Source: Cylindrobasidium torrendii FP15055 ss-10
Lineage: Eukaryota; Basidiomycota; Agaricomycetes; Agaricales; Physalacriaceae
Direction of reading: 5' to 3'
Assembly: GCA_000934385.1 (NCBI GenBank)
Contig: KN880675.1
Location: forward strand, 1-35,316
DNA: 35,316 nt
The notes under the pieces are model-generated. The model saw nothing but the letters and a program-made list of their open reading frames with translations, ran no database searches and was not told the origin of the DNA. The position numbers and the translations under genes are program-made. Positions 9,715-21,500 of the stretch are shown here, piece after piece. The stretch's first letter is position 1. The number at the start of each line of letters is the position of its first letter.

Positions 9715-9962
9715 TAACGGGGGTGCTGTGATTCCAATTGCCTTTCAAGATGGAACTGTGCATACACATCTAACTTATACAATACGCTAATTTATCGCTA
9801 TACCATCCTCTAGCATACGAAGTGTACGATAGCCTGCTCGTAGTTCAAAGCAAATCGTGGATTTAGACAACCTCGTCAGAGTTTGTGAACAATCCGCGCC
9901 CTTCTTTGGCTTGGGGCTGAGCGCTGAGGCCTGAGATTCAAGAAATTATGATTATCCTGCTG

Positions 9963-11361
9963 CTATGATATGTCACACCCTTGCTCTACCAGCCCGGCCT
10001 TGAAACTTTGGAATGCGGCAACGATCTGGGCCAGCTGTTCTGGGTCCATCTCTGTCTCCTCGCCCGCACCAGAAACCGCGTCCGCAGAATCGAAAATCTC
10101 ACACGGTGGTATTGCACATACTTCCACTCGTGTAAGGTTCTTAGCGATAGGACCTACAAGCCGATGTCAGCACTGAGAGCATTGTAAGAGAGAGAGAGGC
10201 GCTACGCACCAGCTGGGCCAGTCACATAGTGACGGAATCCAAGGAAATCATACTGCCGTTTGTCTGTGTCGGGATACTGCTCATCTCCCCATCGTCCACT
10301 CCACTGCAACCACTCTGACCCCTTCTCCTCGGCATCAGCCTTCGACCCTTCGCCCGAGCCCACAGAAAACGTCTCTCCATCATACCAATACGCTCTGTAG
10401 TTCTTCGTCACGTCCCACAGCGTACCCTCGTCCGTGAAGTCATTGACCAAGCCGAGCGGAACACCCTCGATGCCATGCTTCCCGGGTGTCGCGTATGTGG
10501 CGTGTGAGCCGCTAGCGATGTACACTTTAGGCCGAGAGCTGCTGGGGTCTTTGGTGAGGGCGTCGAAGGTGTAGCTGCTTCCGCCGTCATGTTGGGAGAG
10601 ATAGATGTAGGTGGGTTGGCCGTTGATGAAGCGGACCATGGAGTGCTCCCAGTCGCCAACATGATGTCCAAAGCGGACGTCCAGCAAGGATGGACCTGAA
10701 TGCAGTATGTGAGCTGTGCTTTTTGCGACGTATTGCATGGTGGTATGCAAGAAATGGAAACGAGAATAGTAGCACGCACCATAGTTGAAGGAATAGAAAT
10801 ACATGTAGAACGCGTCCAAGATCCCACCCTCCTTCTTCACAAGTATAATCGTGGCTGGTGCGGCAGATTTGCCATCCTGGTCTGGTTTATTTGCGGTTGA
10901 TGTCAGCCAACTCGCAGGTGGTCTCTCCGTTGGGTCATTTAGCGACGTCAAGAACGCGTCCACCGATATGTCATTCAATGTTGGAAGTGTGGGTGAGTCT
11001 CCTACACTACCAAAGTCAATCTACACATCGCCCTAGTCAGTACAGAGGTTCTCATCGAGAGAAGAAGTAGGAATGAGAGAGGACAAAGATGAAAGTAAAG
11101 ACGCACTGCAGGATATGTATGTGCAACATGCTCCGCGACATCCGACGGGAAATGCGCCTCTCCAGAATACAGATAGGCCATCGGCGCGTACTTGAGAACA
11201 TAGTCTGGCACTTCGAGCATCGCCGCCGCACAACTCCCTGCGAGACCGAAACCCGTCACCGCCGCCAGCGTTGAAGATGTGTCCCGGAATAACATCTGCT
11301 CCTCGAAGAGTCCTGGTACCTGTATTGGAATTGGCGCAGGGGATGGTACGATGCAAGACAT
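9963..11361 (-). CDS. Vps62-family (vacuolar protein sorting-associated 62-like) protein
   Basis: Four exons on the minus strand (11361-11107, 11020-10780, 10695-10210, 10153-9963) join to 390 residues. The N-terminal part has the family-type segment KYAPMAYLYSGEAHFPSD. The core contains DVRFGHHVGDWEHSMVRF and TYIYLSQHDGG, then VYIASGSHATYATPGKH, all typical of the Vps62 (DUF946) domain. Yeast Vps62 is linked to vacuolar protein sorting; the biochemical role is unclear, and many fungal relatives are not proven trafficking proteins. There is no signal peptide. The last exon is a short acidic/helical tail (EETEMDPEQLAQIVAAF) ending in CDIS. The gene converges with the lipase gene across 248 bp. 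The start at 11361 is the only ATG giving the full domain. Confidence 0.88.
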
Positions 11362-12244
11362 TTCTGGAAAGTGCTTTTATGTATGCAGAGCAGATGTAGA
11401 GGAACGAGGAGTAAAACTTGAGTGAGGTGCGGGTGAGGTGAACGTTTAGTGTCAAGTCGTCCGGATGCACCGGTACCTATCCATCCTCCGAGTATAGACC
11501 CCGAGTGGCACACAACAAGCACGCGGATTGCTCCATATGGTTGAATATCCTCAAGCTATCGCATCAAGTTGTGCGTCTGATGAAAAGAGCCTTCGAATCT
11601 GACAACGGCACTGTAAGCATTATCAAGCCAAAATAGAAAGAAAAATCCTTAGATAAAGCCTCAGCCAAAGGTACGCGGCGGCTCACCTGGGTTCAGGCTG
11701 GCATTCAGCAATCTGCCTATGTACATCGTGCATCGCATTCGAGCGCCCCCAGATTTTACAGTTCCTGGAAGCCGACTTGACGATTCATGTATGTCGCGTA
11801 TTATGCACATGCGTAGGTATACGTCCGTGAACCCACATCCGTACTTCCGAAGTCCTTTGCGTTGGACACAAAAGCGGATATTGGCAGTTGACAAACTGGT
11901 CACAAACTTTGCAGTGCCACATTATTCTTCAGTTTTATTCCCTACCGATGCCGCCACAATTGTGTGTAGTATCATGCGTGTTCGAAAGCGATAACGGCGA
12001 ATTGAATTATTGTATGTATACATGCGAACTTGAGTGAGCTATCGGTACCGTTACGTGCGTTATATGCTAAGGGTGTACACTAAGTGATTCTACAATGAGT
12101 TATACAGCCATCCATGCGAGCCCGTCTAATAACAGTTACAACATAATGAAAACGAGAAATGCGATCGAACATGAGAGAAAACACAGCATAATAAAAACGA
12201 GTAGTGCAGTAGCAATCAGACGAACGGCGAACCAGGAAGCACGT
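11362..12244. other. Intergenic region between the Vps62 gene and the kinase gene
   Basis: This 883-bp stretch contains the promoter of the Vps62-like gene and the 3' flank of the kinase gene. ORFs here are short, unsupported and lack conserved sequence. The part near 12060-12240 is A-rich. I see no tRNA, repeat or transposon. Confidence 0.5.
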
Positions 12245-14225
12245 TCAACCTTCCACCTTCAACGGCTTCTCATCCTGCGGCAGTGAGTCGATGATCCTAG
12301 CCTGATACGCCTTATCCAACTGCGTCTGGTCGCTCAGGATCCACGGGCTCTTCAACGCGCCGTACACCGTCCAGCGATGCAGAGGATTATGTATGAGCAT
12401 ACGCGCGACGAGATTTTTCGCTACGCAGATATCAGCCATGCCTGTCGGACTCGAGATGCGAACAGGAGCGCACCATCATCCATCGAATCCCACGGTGCCT
12501 TCCCAAAATCCACTTTGCCATTCACAATTCTATCCTTCAGGCGCGCCTCGGTATCGAGATACCGCTGAGAGAATTGGCTGTCTTGTACATGGGACACCCA
12601 GTCTTCATTCGACCCGCACGCAGCCTCGTAGTCAAACGGATGCGACCCAGCAAGCATGATGTAGAGAATCACTCCGGCGCTCCAGCAGTCAGAGGGCATC
12701 CTTGTGATGGCGAACATTAGTTGACAAAGCGGTTCAAGACGAAAAGAGAAACACCGACCCTACGTAGCCTAGATGTTTCTGAGTGAGAGCAAGGATGCCT
12801 TCAGGTGGGAGGTATGACACCGTCCCGCATACGTTGAAGGTCTCCTGGTATGACTTAGGACGTGCAAGGCCAAAGTCGGCGAGGAGGATGCGCGGGTATG
12901 AGCCAGGGTTGTGTAGTAAGATGTTTTCTGGTTTGAGGTCTGGGACATCATGAGTCTTGGATGTTCAACGGTGCAAGGGGTGCACAAGGTAGAACAAGCC
13001 ATACCGCGATGAGAGATATGCCTGTCGTGTAGGTATTTGATGGCCTTGAGGATTTGGAACATAATGTACTTGGCCTCCGCCTCACAAAGCCGCACTGCGG
13101 GCGGTGGTCGCGAGGTGATGTACGTGAAGAGGTCACCGCCAGTGCAGAGCTGCAGGAAAATATGACTACGAGGCGTCAGGATGGATGAAGGCAAGGGATG
13201 AACAGCACGGACACGAAATTGCCATTCGTTTCTCTGCCATATATGCGGTTGATATTCGGCTGTCCTTCATCAGCAACTTATTGAATACGAGAGAAACAAG
13301 GGAAAGGCGTACATGATCCAGCTTCATCAGAATCCGAACCTCTTTCATTACTGACTGCGCCTCATGGTCCTTCTTCGTGCGAATGCTCTTGCATGCGATT
13401 TGCCGCCGGAATTGTGTGTCCAACGCCAAATGCACGGTGGCAAACGACCCAGATCCAAGGCACTGCGACGTGACAATGTACTTCCCGATGTTCTTGTGGG
13501 TTGGCTCTGGCGGCTGACTGGAATCGAAGACAGTCAGCTTTTCGTGGGGCTCCTTAACCAAGTGGACGCATGTAAACGCTAAAAATCGTGTCAGAAGTGG
13601 TGGAAAGGCAATTTAGAAACATTTGAAACTCACTCAGGGAGTCTGGTATGCGTAGCTGATCACCGTTCATCAGGATGACCGACGTTTTGCGCATACGGTA
13701 CTCGTTCAGAATCACGCCGTTCTTCGAATAGTCCTGGGAGTCGGTCAGTCAATGGCCAGGAAGAATGAGAATGGCACGGACCATACAGGACACAATGATA
13801 CCGCCTGTCGGGGATCGCACTCTGCAGCAAGGCGAGTGAGCAGCAATTCAGACACGACGATCATGGGTGGACACACGCAGATATTTTGCAATGAACACCG
13901 GAAACCGACACGTCTTCGACCAGGTAGTCGCTGGATGAGCGGCGATCAGCGTTAACGCGTCGGCGGAGACGGGGAAGACACACCAAAGCTGGGGATTCCG
14001 GCCGATAGTGATGGGTCTATGCAGTCCGAGGAGCAACACTGGCGGAGGTGCGTCAGAAAAACTAAAAGAGGCTGAAGAAGAACGCGTACATTCCCGTCTG
14101 CCATTGCGTACTGTCGCCAACTGGGCGCACGCGTTCGCCATTGTCGGTTGGCGGCGCATGACGCCTGCACGCGCTGTCGAGCGTTTTGTGCTGGACGACG
14201 ACACAGAAACACGCATCGACACCAT
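12245..14225 (-). CDS. FHA-domain serine/threonine kinase, Rad53/Chk2/Mek1 group
   Basis: An eleven-exon minus-strand model (14225-14090, 14038-13984, 13930-13877, 13821-13782, 13733-13634, 13578-13313, 13259-13213, 13165-13005, 12939-12759, 12700-12474, 12420-12245) gives 480 residues with every phase matching. The FHA domain covers about residues 38-125: GRNPQ (58-62), SxxH (Ser74-His77) and NG (100-101) bind phosphothreonine. The kinase domain (about 162-455) shows GSGSFATV (170-177), Lys192, HRDLKPEN (285-292), DFG (308-310) and CGTVSYLPPE, so it is catalytically complete. Kinases of this group act in DNA-damage or meiotic checkpoints; which paralog this is I cannot say. Several donors are GTCNGT rather than GTRNGT. 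An internal ATG at 14141 is an alternative start. An E-box CACGTG lies at 14329-14334 upstream. Confidence 0.88.
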
Positions 14226-14405
14226 CGCTGACGACGAGGGGATGAAGGAAAGGGTGGTGGTGGTGGTGGGAAGAAAAGAGACAAGAAGAATTTCAGACTC
14301 TTCTTCGGTTCGCGTCGCCAGTCACGCACACGTGATGCTTCTCAAGGCTTCTCATGAGTCAATCGTACATTCGCATATAGCTCTACAACGCGTACAGTGT
14401 GTTTT

Positions 14406-16704
14406 CTAGTCATAGCCCTTTCCACTTCTCTGCTTGACCCGCTTCATCTTTTTATGATTCTTCTTGCCTGTCCCGTCCTGTGCGCGCAATAGTTGCTGCA
14501 GCTTTGCTTGCCCCTTCGTCAACGGTTTCCCATCGTTGGCTAGCGCGTTTTGATGTGGATACGCTGTATGCCTGACAAACGTGCCCCCTTGTTTCGTGAA
14601 CGCATGGCCAGCCAAGTTGGCATTCTCCTCGAAAAACTGATTGTCCAGAGTCTTGCCCTTCTGTCCACCAGGTGCACCAGAAGCCAGAGCAACAAATGTG
14701 TCGGCGTTCTTCCCTACACGCGTCGTCGGGGCCTTCTTCTTGCCCAGCGCCTTGTGGAGAGCAATCTCGTGCGTCTGCTGGTTGAAATCGGCGTCGGACA
14801 TGTCTGGTGGTGGGAAGCAGTAGAGCAGCTTTGCGGTCACGTAGTCCTTGAGAATATACCGAGCCGCGTGTGCCTCGTCTGGGTTACCTTGTCCAGCACG
14901 AGTAAAGCCACGAGCAACTAGACGATGTTAGCACAATGCCAAAATGACCATGCAAAGTCACTTACTCGCATAGGATATCAAAAAGTCCTCTGCTGTCACT
15001 TTCCCAGTACCACCTTCCTCTATCGGTCGTAACTTGATATTCAACCCATAGACGGCCTCCAGCACCTCCTTCGGTATCCGGTGTACAACAAGGGATGTCG
15101 GGCCAGTATACTCGCGCATTTGATCAATGGGCAGGACGCCGTCGCACACGAGCGCTGCCTTGGTGGTGGCGAATTGGGGGAACACCAAACCAGGACAATC
15201 ACAGAGCACAATGGCATCAGATAAGTGAATAGTCTGGAAATGCTTTGTCTTTCCCGGCGTCGAGGACACGCTGACTTTCTTCTCGCCAAGCAGAGAGTTG
15301 ATAGTGCTTGACTTGCCGACGTTTGGGTATCCAACGAGACCTACGATTAGCTTTTGCGGGACTTTGCCTTCAAGATCCTTGAATGCTGCGCGAGATCAGC
15401 CCAAGCCTTCTCATATGTAAACGCAAGAACATACCAGCCAAGTCTGGTGCCTTTTGCAAGAACAAGTCCTCGAGCTCGAGAACGGACAGCACCTTCGCTC
15501 GGGGGTCATCCGTATGGTTGTAGTCCTCTTCGTCCTCGTCGGCTGAGTAGAAGTCTTCATCGTCTGATTCGTTCTCCTCAACGTCAGAATCTTCATCCGA
15601 CTCTTCGTCGACAGGTGATGTGGGTGGCTGTTCGGCATCTTCAGCGTCTGATCCATCAGAGTCACTGCCTTCCTGCTCTGCAAGCTCCGCCGCTGCCAGT
15701 GCCTCCCGTCGCGCCTCTTGCAAGGCGGCAGCGTTCATCGCAGAAAAGAAAGCATATTGTATGCCTTGACTGTCGAAGTAGTTCGCCCATTCGATTCTGT
15801 GAGCGTAAGTATCAGACGTGCGGTAGAGGCGCAGAAGAGGCGCACCTCTGCTTTGCCGTCAGTAAATCGGCCTTGTTGATGAGCAACAAGCTCCGCCTCT
15901 TCCCCTTCCCTGTCCCATATTCACCCTCAGGGCCTTCGACATCATGCACATAGTCCTCCAGATCTTCACATCTGAATCTCAGCGGGTTTCGTGCATCGAC
16001 AATTTGGACAACAAGATGCGAGCGCTCGATAACGCGCCAGAGTTGACGCCAGACCTCCAAATTGCGTTCAAAAGGGGTGAGGAGGAAACCGTCTTCTTCT
16101 TGCAGAACTGCAAGCCCTCGTCTCCAATCGAGGAAAGCATCCTTCTCCTGCCTGTCGAGTTGGGCTGTGGTCATTCCCTTCTTCCATGGTGGGCGGCGGG
16201 GTACACGAAGGCGCTTCTTGTTCTCAAAGTGCTTCTTAATGGTTTTCTTTTCTTCTTGGTCGTCGAGCAAATATGGATTTTTGGCATCGCTGCCAGGAGC
16301 TTGTTGGATGATCTTGACATTTCTCCGCTCTGCCCTGTAATCAGAATTGATATCGAGGCTGGTTGACAGACGCACCAGCAGTAAAGTCGGTACCAGCCAG
16401 CTCGGCGGTGTTTAAGAATTCATCGAGATCACGTTCTTGAGTAACGGATTTAAGCTTGGATGTATCGTCCATATCCGTGGTGTACTACTTGACCATATTT
16501 TAGCTCAACAGGCCCATGTATGGCATGCAAAGTTCAGAACGCACCAGCCCAGATTGTTCCATTCTCCGTGCATCCTTCACTTTGCGGTTGATGATGGCCC
16601 GACCGAGGCCGGCCGGATTGTGGTCTCTTCCTTTCAAAGGAGCCTAAAATCGTTGAACATGAATATTCGGACGTGGAGGAGTGGGAGCCGGGGTCGCTGA
16701 CCAT
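14406..16704 (-). CDS. LSG1: Large-subunit GTPase 1 (60S ribosome maturation)
   Basis: Seven exons (16704-16702, 16643-16545, 16484-16376, 16329-15846, 15796-15435, 15385-14966, 14917-14406) give 662 residues, close to yeast Lsg1 (640). The GTPase is circularly permuted as in the YlqF/YawG family: the G4 motif NKAD (about 223-226) precedes G1 GYPNVGKSS (371-379) and G3 DCPGL (415-419). The start has the family-typical GLGRAIINRKVKDAR and SVTQERDLDEFLNTAELAGT segments. A highly acidic insertion (about 265-335, Ser/Asp/Glu) sits between G4 and G1, and the C-terminus is Lys-rich. Lsg1 acts in the cytoplasm to release Nmd3 from pre-60S subunits. The first exon would be just the ATG codon, with a GTCAGC donor; this is the least certain part. 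Confidence 0.94.
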
Positions 16705-16751
16705 GGTGGTGAGAAATGAAGATTTGTGAGATTAGTGAATGATCGGAGAAG
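16705..16751. promoter_or_regulatory. 47-bp bidirectional start region between LSG1 and the LYR gene
   Basis: Only 47 bp separate the two ATGs, which point away from each other. This is too short for two independent promoters plus leaders, so the 5' UTRs probably overlap the neighbouring gene or its first intron. The pairing of a ribosome-maturation GTPase with a mitochondrial LYR protein could give co-regulation during growth; that is inference. Confidence 0.5.
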
Positions 16752-17946
16752 ATGCGTCATACCGCTTCCGTTGCGTGGACCTGCATGTCACTCCGTCTTC
16801 CGTTCATCCATGTCCGATGCTTGTCCACTGCCCCGTTCGCGGATACAGCAACATACAGGAGACGCGTTGTAGACCTGTATAGGCAATATTTGCGAGAAGT
16901 GAACAAGTTGCCGCAGGTTTACCTTCGGTGCGTAGTACTTCGAGGAAGGCTCTAGTGATACTCATACGTTTACTGCGGCAGAATTTTCTATCAACTGAAG
17001 GCCCGCGACGATGCGGAGGCTCTCTTGGAAACAAAGGAGAATGGAAAACGGCCAAATCTCCGAGGCCGCAAGCTCAAGCGGATAACACGAGAAGTCGAAC
17101 GCGTCCGCGAAGCGAACGAGGGCAGGTCCACAGAGGCATGGAAACACATACTCGAGGTGGCTTATGGACGAAAGGGAAAGCTTCATCGTGAGCTTCAAGA
17201 GGTCATCCACATTACATCCGTCCTATATCAATAAACTCATGTCGCTGCAGCCTTTCATGACGGACCCAGCACAAGCAACCCCGCCACCTCTGATTCCCGC
17301 GAACCCCAAATCCCGTCCCCCAGTATACTCCCCTGCGCTTGTTGCGCTCATCACATCCGGCCTCACACGGGATAGCGCCGCATTGTCCTCGAAAACATAC
17401 AATATGCCCGTCAAACGCCCAGACCCCACCTCTAGCGAGTCTATCATCCTTGGGAGGAATTGGAAACGACGAATGGTCAACGCCCAATGGAGACATTTCT
17501 GCGACCACTTCAACAAGACGCGCTTCCCATTGGGGCTACCTGATAGTACCGACGAGTCTTTGCTCAAGGCAGGTGTCCTGGAGAATGCAGTGCGCATTGC
17601 TGGTCCTCGAGCCAAGTTGGCGCCTCTCACGCGTCGGGAGATAGCGAAGCTACGTGCAGAAGGGAAGGAACTCCCGGAGACCCCTCAAGAGAGGAATGAC
17701 CGACACCCGTCCCGCTGGCTACGGAGGCGATACCAAGCCTTACTTTCGCGGGTGCCGATTCTCGAAAAGAGGACAAAAGGGTATAATGTGATCATTGCGC
17801 AGGAGTCGCTGGTTACGGGGGATACGTCTGGGCGACCGTTGCCCAAGGTGGACGAGGTGACACAGAAGTGGTTGGATGAGGTCGAAGGGACTCTTGCACT
17901 ACCGACAAGGAGAATGAAGAGGATGAAGCAGAAGTATGAGTTTTAA
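16752..17946 (+). CDS. Mitochondrial LYR-motif protein (Cup1-like)
   Basis: Exons 16752-16927, 16982-17201 and 17251-17946 give 363 residues. The start is Arg-rich without acidic residues (RLPFIHVRCLSTAPF), a typical mitochondrial presequence. It is followed by RRRVVDLYRQYLREV, which contains the LYR tripeptide and its downstream helix pattern. LYR proteins bind the acyl carrier protein and help assemble respiratory complexes, Fe-S clusters or mitoribosomes. The long C-terminal extension (KRRMVNAQWRHFCDH, RTKGYNVIIAQ segments) goes well beyond the roughly 100-residue small LYR proteins and fits the fungal Cup1-like group known from Schizosaccharomyces. The specific target complex is unknown. 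Intron 2 has a GTCATC donor, which is weak but keeps frame. Confidence 0.82.
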
Positions 17947-18541
17947 TGCATGATCTATGGTTTGTAGCTGTGGTTGGTGGTGTAGGCGGCGCAGCAGCTC
18001 AGCTGGTCTTTGTGCCACTCGGATGGTGATCGCGTAGTTCGAGGCGATCGCTAGTCTTCCCAAGCCGTTTGTCAAGCAACACGGGTAACATCGCAAGGCC
18101 GAGTGCAGTCGGAACGAGTGACATGTTCTCTCAATACATTGAATGAAATGCATTCTCGTATTCTTCATATCCCTGAGGTAGAAATGTGAACACCGTCCCC
18201 TAGCTATAGCTACAGCCCTGACCCCTACCCTACCTACACTCGTTGTGAATGTGCTTGCCTGAATGTGAATATATGTATGTGCATAATCCATGTGTCCACT
18301 CACGAACGTTCAACTCTTCCAAGCTGGTTCACTGCATCACGATATACGGCCACTGTCAGTGTGACTGAAAACAGGTTCCTTTCAGTGAGCCACAATTTCG
18401 TTATTAGCGAATAAAAGCCTCAAACGTGCCAAAATATACGCTTTGGCAACGAAAGACGCTTTGAAAGCATATCCGAAGTCTTTGATGGGATTATTGTTTA
18501 TTTGTACGTGCTTGGCAACGACGGACTTCCCGCTTGCAACG
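17947..18541. other. Intergenic region before the CHD gene
   Basis: This 595-bp stretch holds the 3' flank of the LYR gene and the promoter of the remodeler gene. In-frame ATGs upstream of 18542 (for example 18485, giving MGLLFICTCL) would add hydrophobic residues that do not fit a nuclear protein, so I kept 18542. No repeats or RNA genes seen. Confidence 0.5.
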
Positions 18542-21500
18542 ATGTCCGACGCCGACGATCCGGCCCTTCTTTTTACGCCCACTAAAGTATCGCGACCATT
18601 ATCAGCTCATTCCTGCGAACGTCCAAACGAGAGCTTGCCACGCCCTTGCCTTGGTCAGGCATACGTTAGTGTCAGGCGATTGCCCTCAGCCGAGAGGGCG
18701 AAGTACCAGCGCTTTCGCGAAATGGACCTATCAAACCGACGCGTCGATAACATTGTGGGAGAATGGGAGGAGGGAAACGTCTCATACTACTATGCACGCT
18801 TTGAGGCAGGAATGTTGTACAAGGTGCGTGATTCGTGCTTTCCCTCTGTTACATGAAATAACACGGTATCCAGTTCCCCAAACGACAATTCAAGAAGAAA
18901 CACCCGGAGCTAGTGCGCGATTTCGGTGCGTCCTCTTCGTCTCTTGCATTTGCAACAAAACGCGGGCTCTAATACGAACATTAGAGCAGCGCCAGGCCGA
19001 TGGCCTAGTCGAAGACTTCGATCCCTCTACGCGCCGTGACATACATCCTCTGTGCTTGCCCAAGGGCAATGAATCCTCTGCACCCCCTAGCGACGCTGAA
19101 CTTGTCGCCGACAGCCTGTCAGAACACTCCAACAGCGACGGAGAGAATGCTGAGGATGAAGATTTCGAGATGGACGAGGATGTCCCGAACAGGCGGCAAA
19201 CACGTAATGGTCGCGCTAAATTGCCGTTCAGCCCGCGCAAGACGCGTAGCAGAAAGATCTATACTGAAGATAGTGATGCCGACAGCGACAACGACGCGTC
19301 CAGCGCGACCAGCAGTGTGATCGCGCCGCGTCGCGCCAAGCGAAAGGCTGCTCGCAGGGACGATGACTATGATGACGAGGAAGAGGACGATGCTATGGAC
19401 GAGGATGAAGACGAAGAGATGGACGATGACGACGAAGAGTATGGAATGTCTTCCCGCCGCAGCCAGAAGAAGAAACCCAAGAAGAAGCGTCGTTCCAACC
19501 CGGCGGCTCGTCCAATGTACGGCCGGGTCAGGCCCATTGACGAGCTTGACTACGATTCTGGATACGAAAACACCGCGCCATTGCGTGCCCACCGCAGAGT
19601 GTGTGAGAAATGCGGGTATGGGCCAGCGCACGAGCTTCTTGCAGCGGAGGCAGGGAAAAAGAAGAAGAAGAAGAAGGGCAAGGGCAAGGCTAAACGCAGG
19701 GGCGACGACGACGACGATCTCATGGACTCGGATGAAGAGCGCAAACGGTTGGAGAACCTTGGCGGCTGGGTCCAATGGTGCGTCCTTCTCTACAAACAGA
19801 GATTTTTGTAACATTTTGCCAGTCTGAAATGTCCTGTCTCGTATCATTGGAAGTGCATCGGGAAACCTGCGCAAGACGAAATCACCAAGGCTATTCGCGA
19901 CAAGGAGCACGCTATCTGGCTGGGTGACAACCCGGAGGCAGATCCCAAGGATGGTCCTAAGAAGCGTTCCCGCCTTGGGGTTGACGAAGTCACTGAGTGC
20001 ATATGCAGTGCGTACAACAACACCCATCCGCATCGATTTTTAATCTCTTAACAGTGTTCTGCGCATTGGGAAGTGCGTGCATGTTTTGCAGGAAAGAGGC
20101 CGTTAAACCCGACAGCGGGAAGGAGGCCGTCGACGGGAAGTTTGTCCCCACCCTCTTCGAGCCCGCGTCTGAGCTTGTCTTCCGCTGCAAGACCTGCAAG
20201 CGTGTTGCACACTACGGCGAACTCAATCCCAACAATGCAGACAACGATCCCGTCGAGGTTGTCGCGGATGCATACCAGGCTAGCTGGGAATGTGACGACT
20301 GCGACATGTTCAAGTACAAGGTCGACAAAATCCTCGCCTGGCGCTCATCCCCGGAAGACGCCAAGGAAAAACACCCTGAGGCTGCGAACTACAAGGATCC
20401 TCTACCGCGCGAATACTTCGTCAAATGGGAGGGGCGTAGTTATAACCGCCTCAACTGGGTTCCGCATATGTTCCTCTTGGCCACATCCCCGGGCAAGCTG
20501 AAGAATTTCATCCTGGATGGCTCGAAGGTCGAGTTGAAGAAGTCGGACGAGTCTACCGTAAGCTTCGGTGAAGCGGGTGATGAGGCTGGGTCCAGCAGTA
20601 AGGATATCTGGCGACCGCAGGATCCATGCCTGGATGCAGAATTCAGGGTACCCATCCAGTGGAAGACGGTGGATCGCGTGTTGGATGTATGGCTCTGGCA
20701 TCCGGAGCAGAAGCCTAAACCCAAGGCAAAGACAAAGAAGGGCAAGGGCAAGAAGAAGGCGACGAAGAAGAGGGTTGACAGCTCAGATGAGATGGAAGTG
20801 GATGAGGCTGTCCAGCAAGAGTACGACGATGCGTTTGATAGAGGCGAGCAACCTGAGCAGCGCTTTTTGGAGACTATCGCAGAATGGGAAGAACGCATGG
20901 AAGACACCTTCTCTGTCAAATACGCGAATCTCGTCGTTTACGCTTTCATTAAGTGGGACGAACTGTCATACGACCAAGGTATATCCTCTTTTTCTTTTGT
21001 CGGATTTCTTTCTTACGCATCACTCAGCGACCTGGGATTCGCCCCCTAGACCTGACGACGACAGGTATCCTGCCTTCGAGCGAGCCCTGGAGCGATATCT
21101 TGAGGGCAGAAATGTCACGGTCAAGAGGATGTCCGCGGCGAAAATCAAAGAGTACGAAAGTCGACCACCGAAAGAGTACAAGCGCAGCCATTTCCTCGAG
21201 AAGGCTGAAGACCTTGAGCTGGGCCAGGACCCGAAGCTCAAGTTGATGCCGTTCCAGGTCGACGGATTCAACTGGCTGTGCGACAACTGGTGGACCCATC
21301 AGCCTTGTATTCTCGCCGACGAAATGGGTCTGGTACGTATCTTTGAGCTGATTTTCAACCTATCCACTAACAGAAGATTAGGGCAAGACTGTTCAGATCG
21401 CAACGTTCATTGGACAAATCGCTTCCAAGTGGGATGCATTCCCAGCGCTTGTTGTAGTTCCGAATTCCACCATTACGAACTGGGTGCGCGAGTTTGAGCG

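Noticed and set aside
11661..12286. Small ORFs on both strands between the Vps62-like and kinase genes
   Set aside because: They are short, lack recognisable features or splice continuation, and have no conserved start context.
19119..20033. 304-codon hydrophobic minus-strand ORF that looks like a membrane protein
   Set aside because: It lies opposite the Asp/Glu/Lys-rich exon of the remodeler gene; Val/Ile/Leu/Phe runs are the antisense of GAC/GAT/GAG/AAG repeats.
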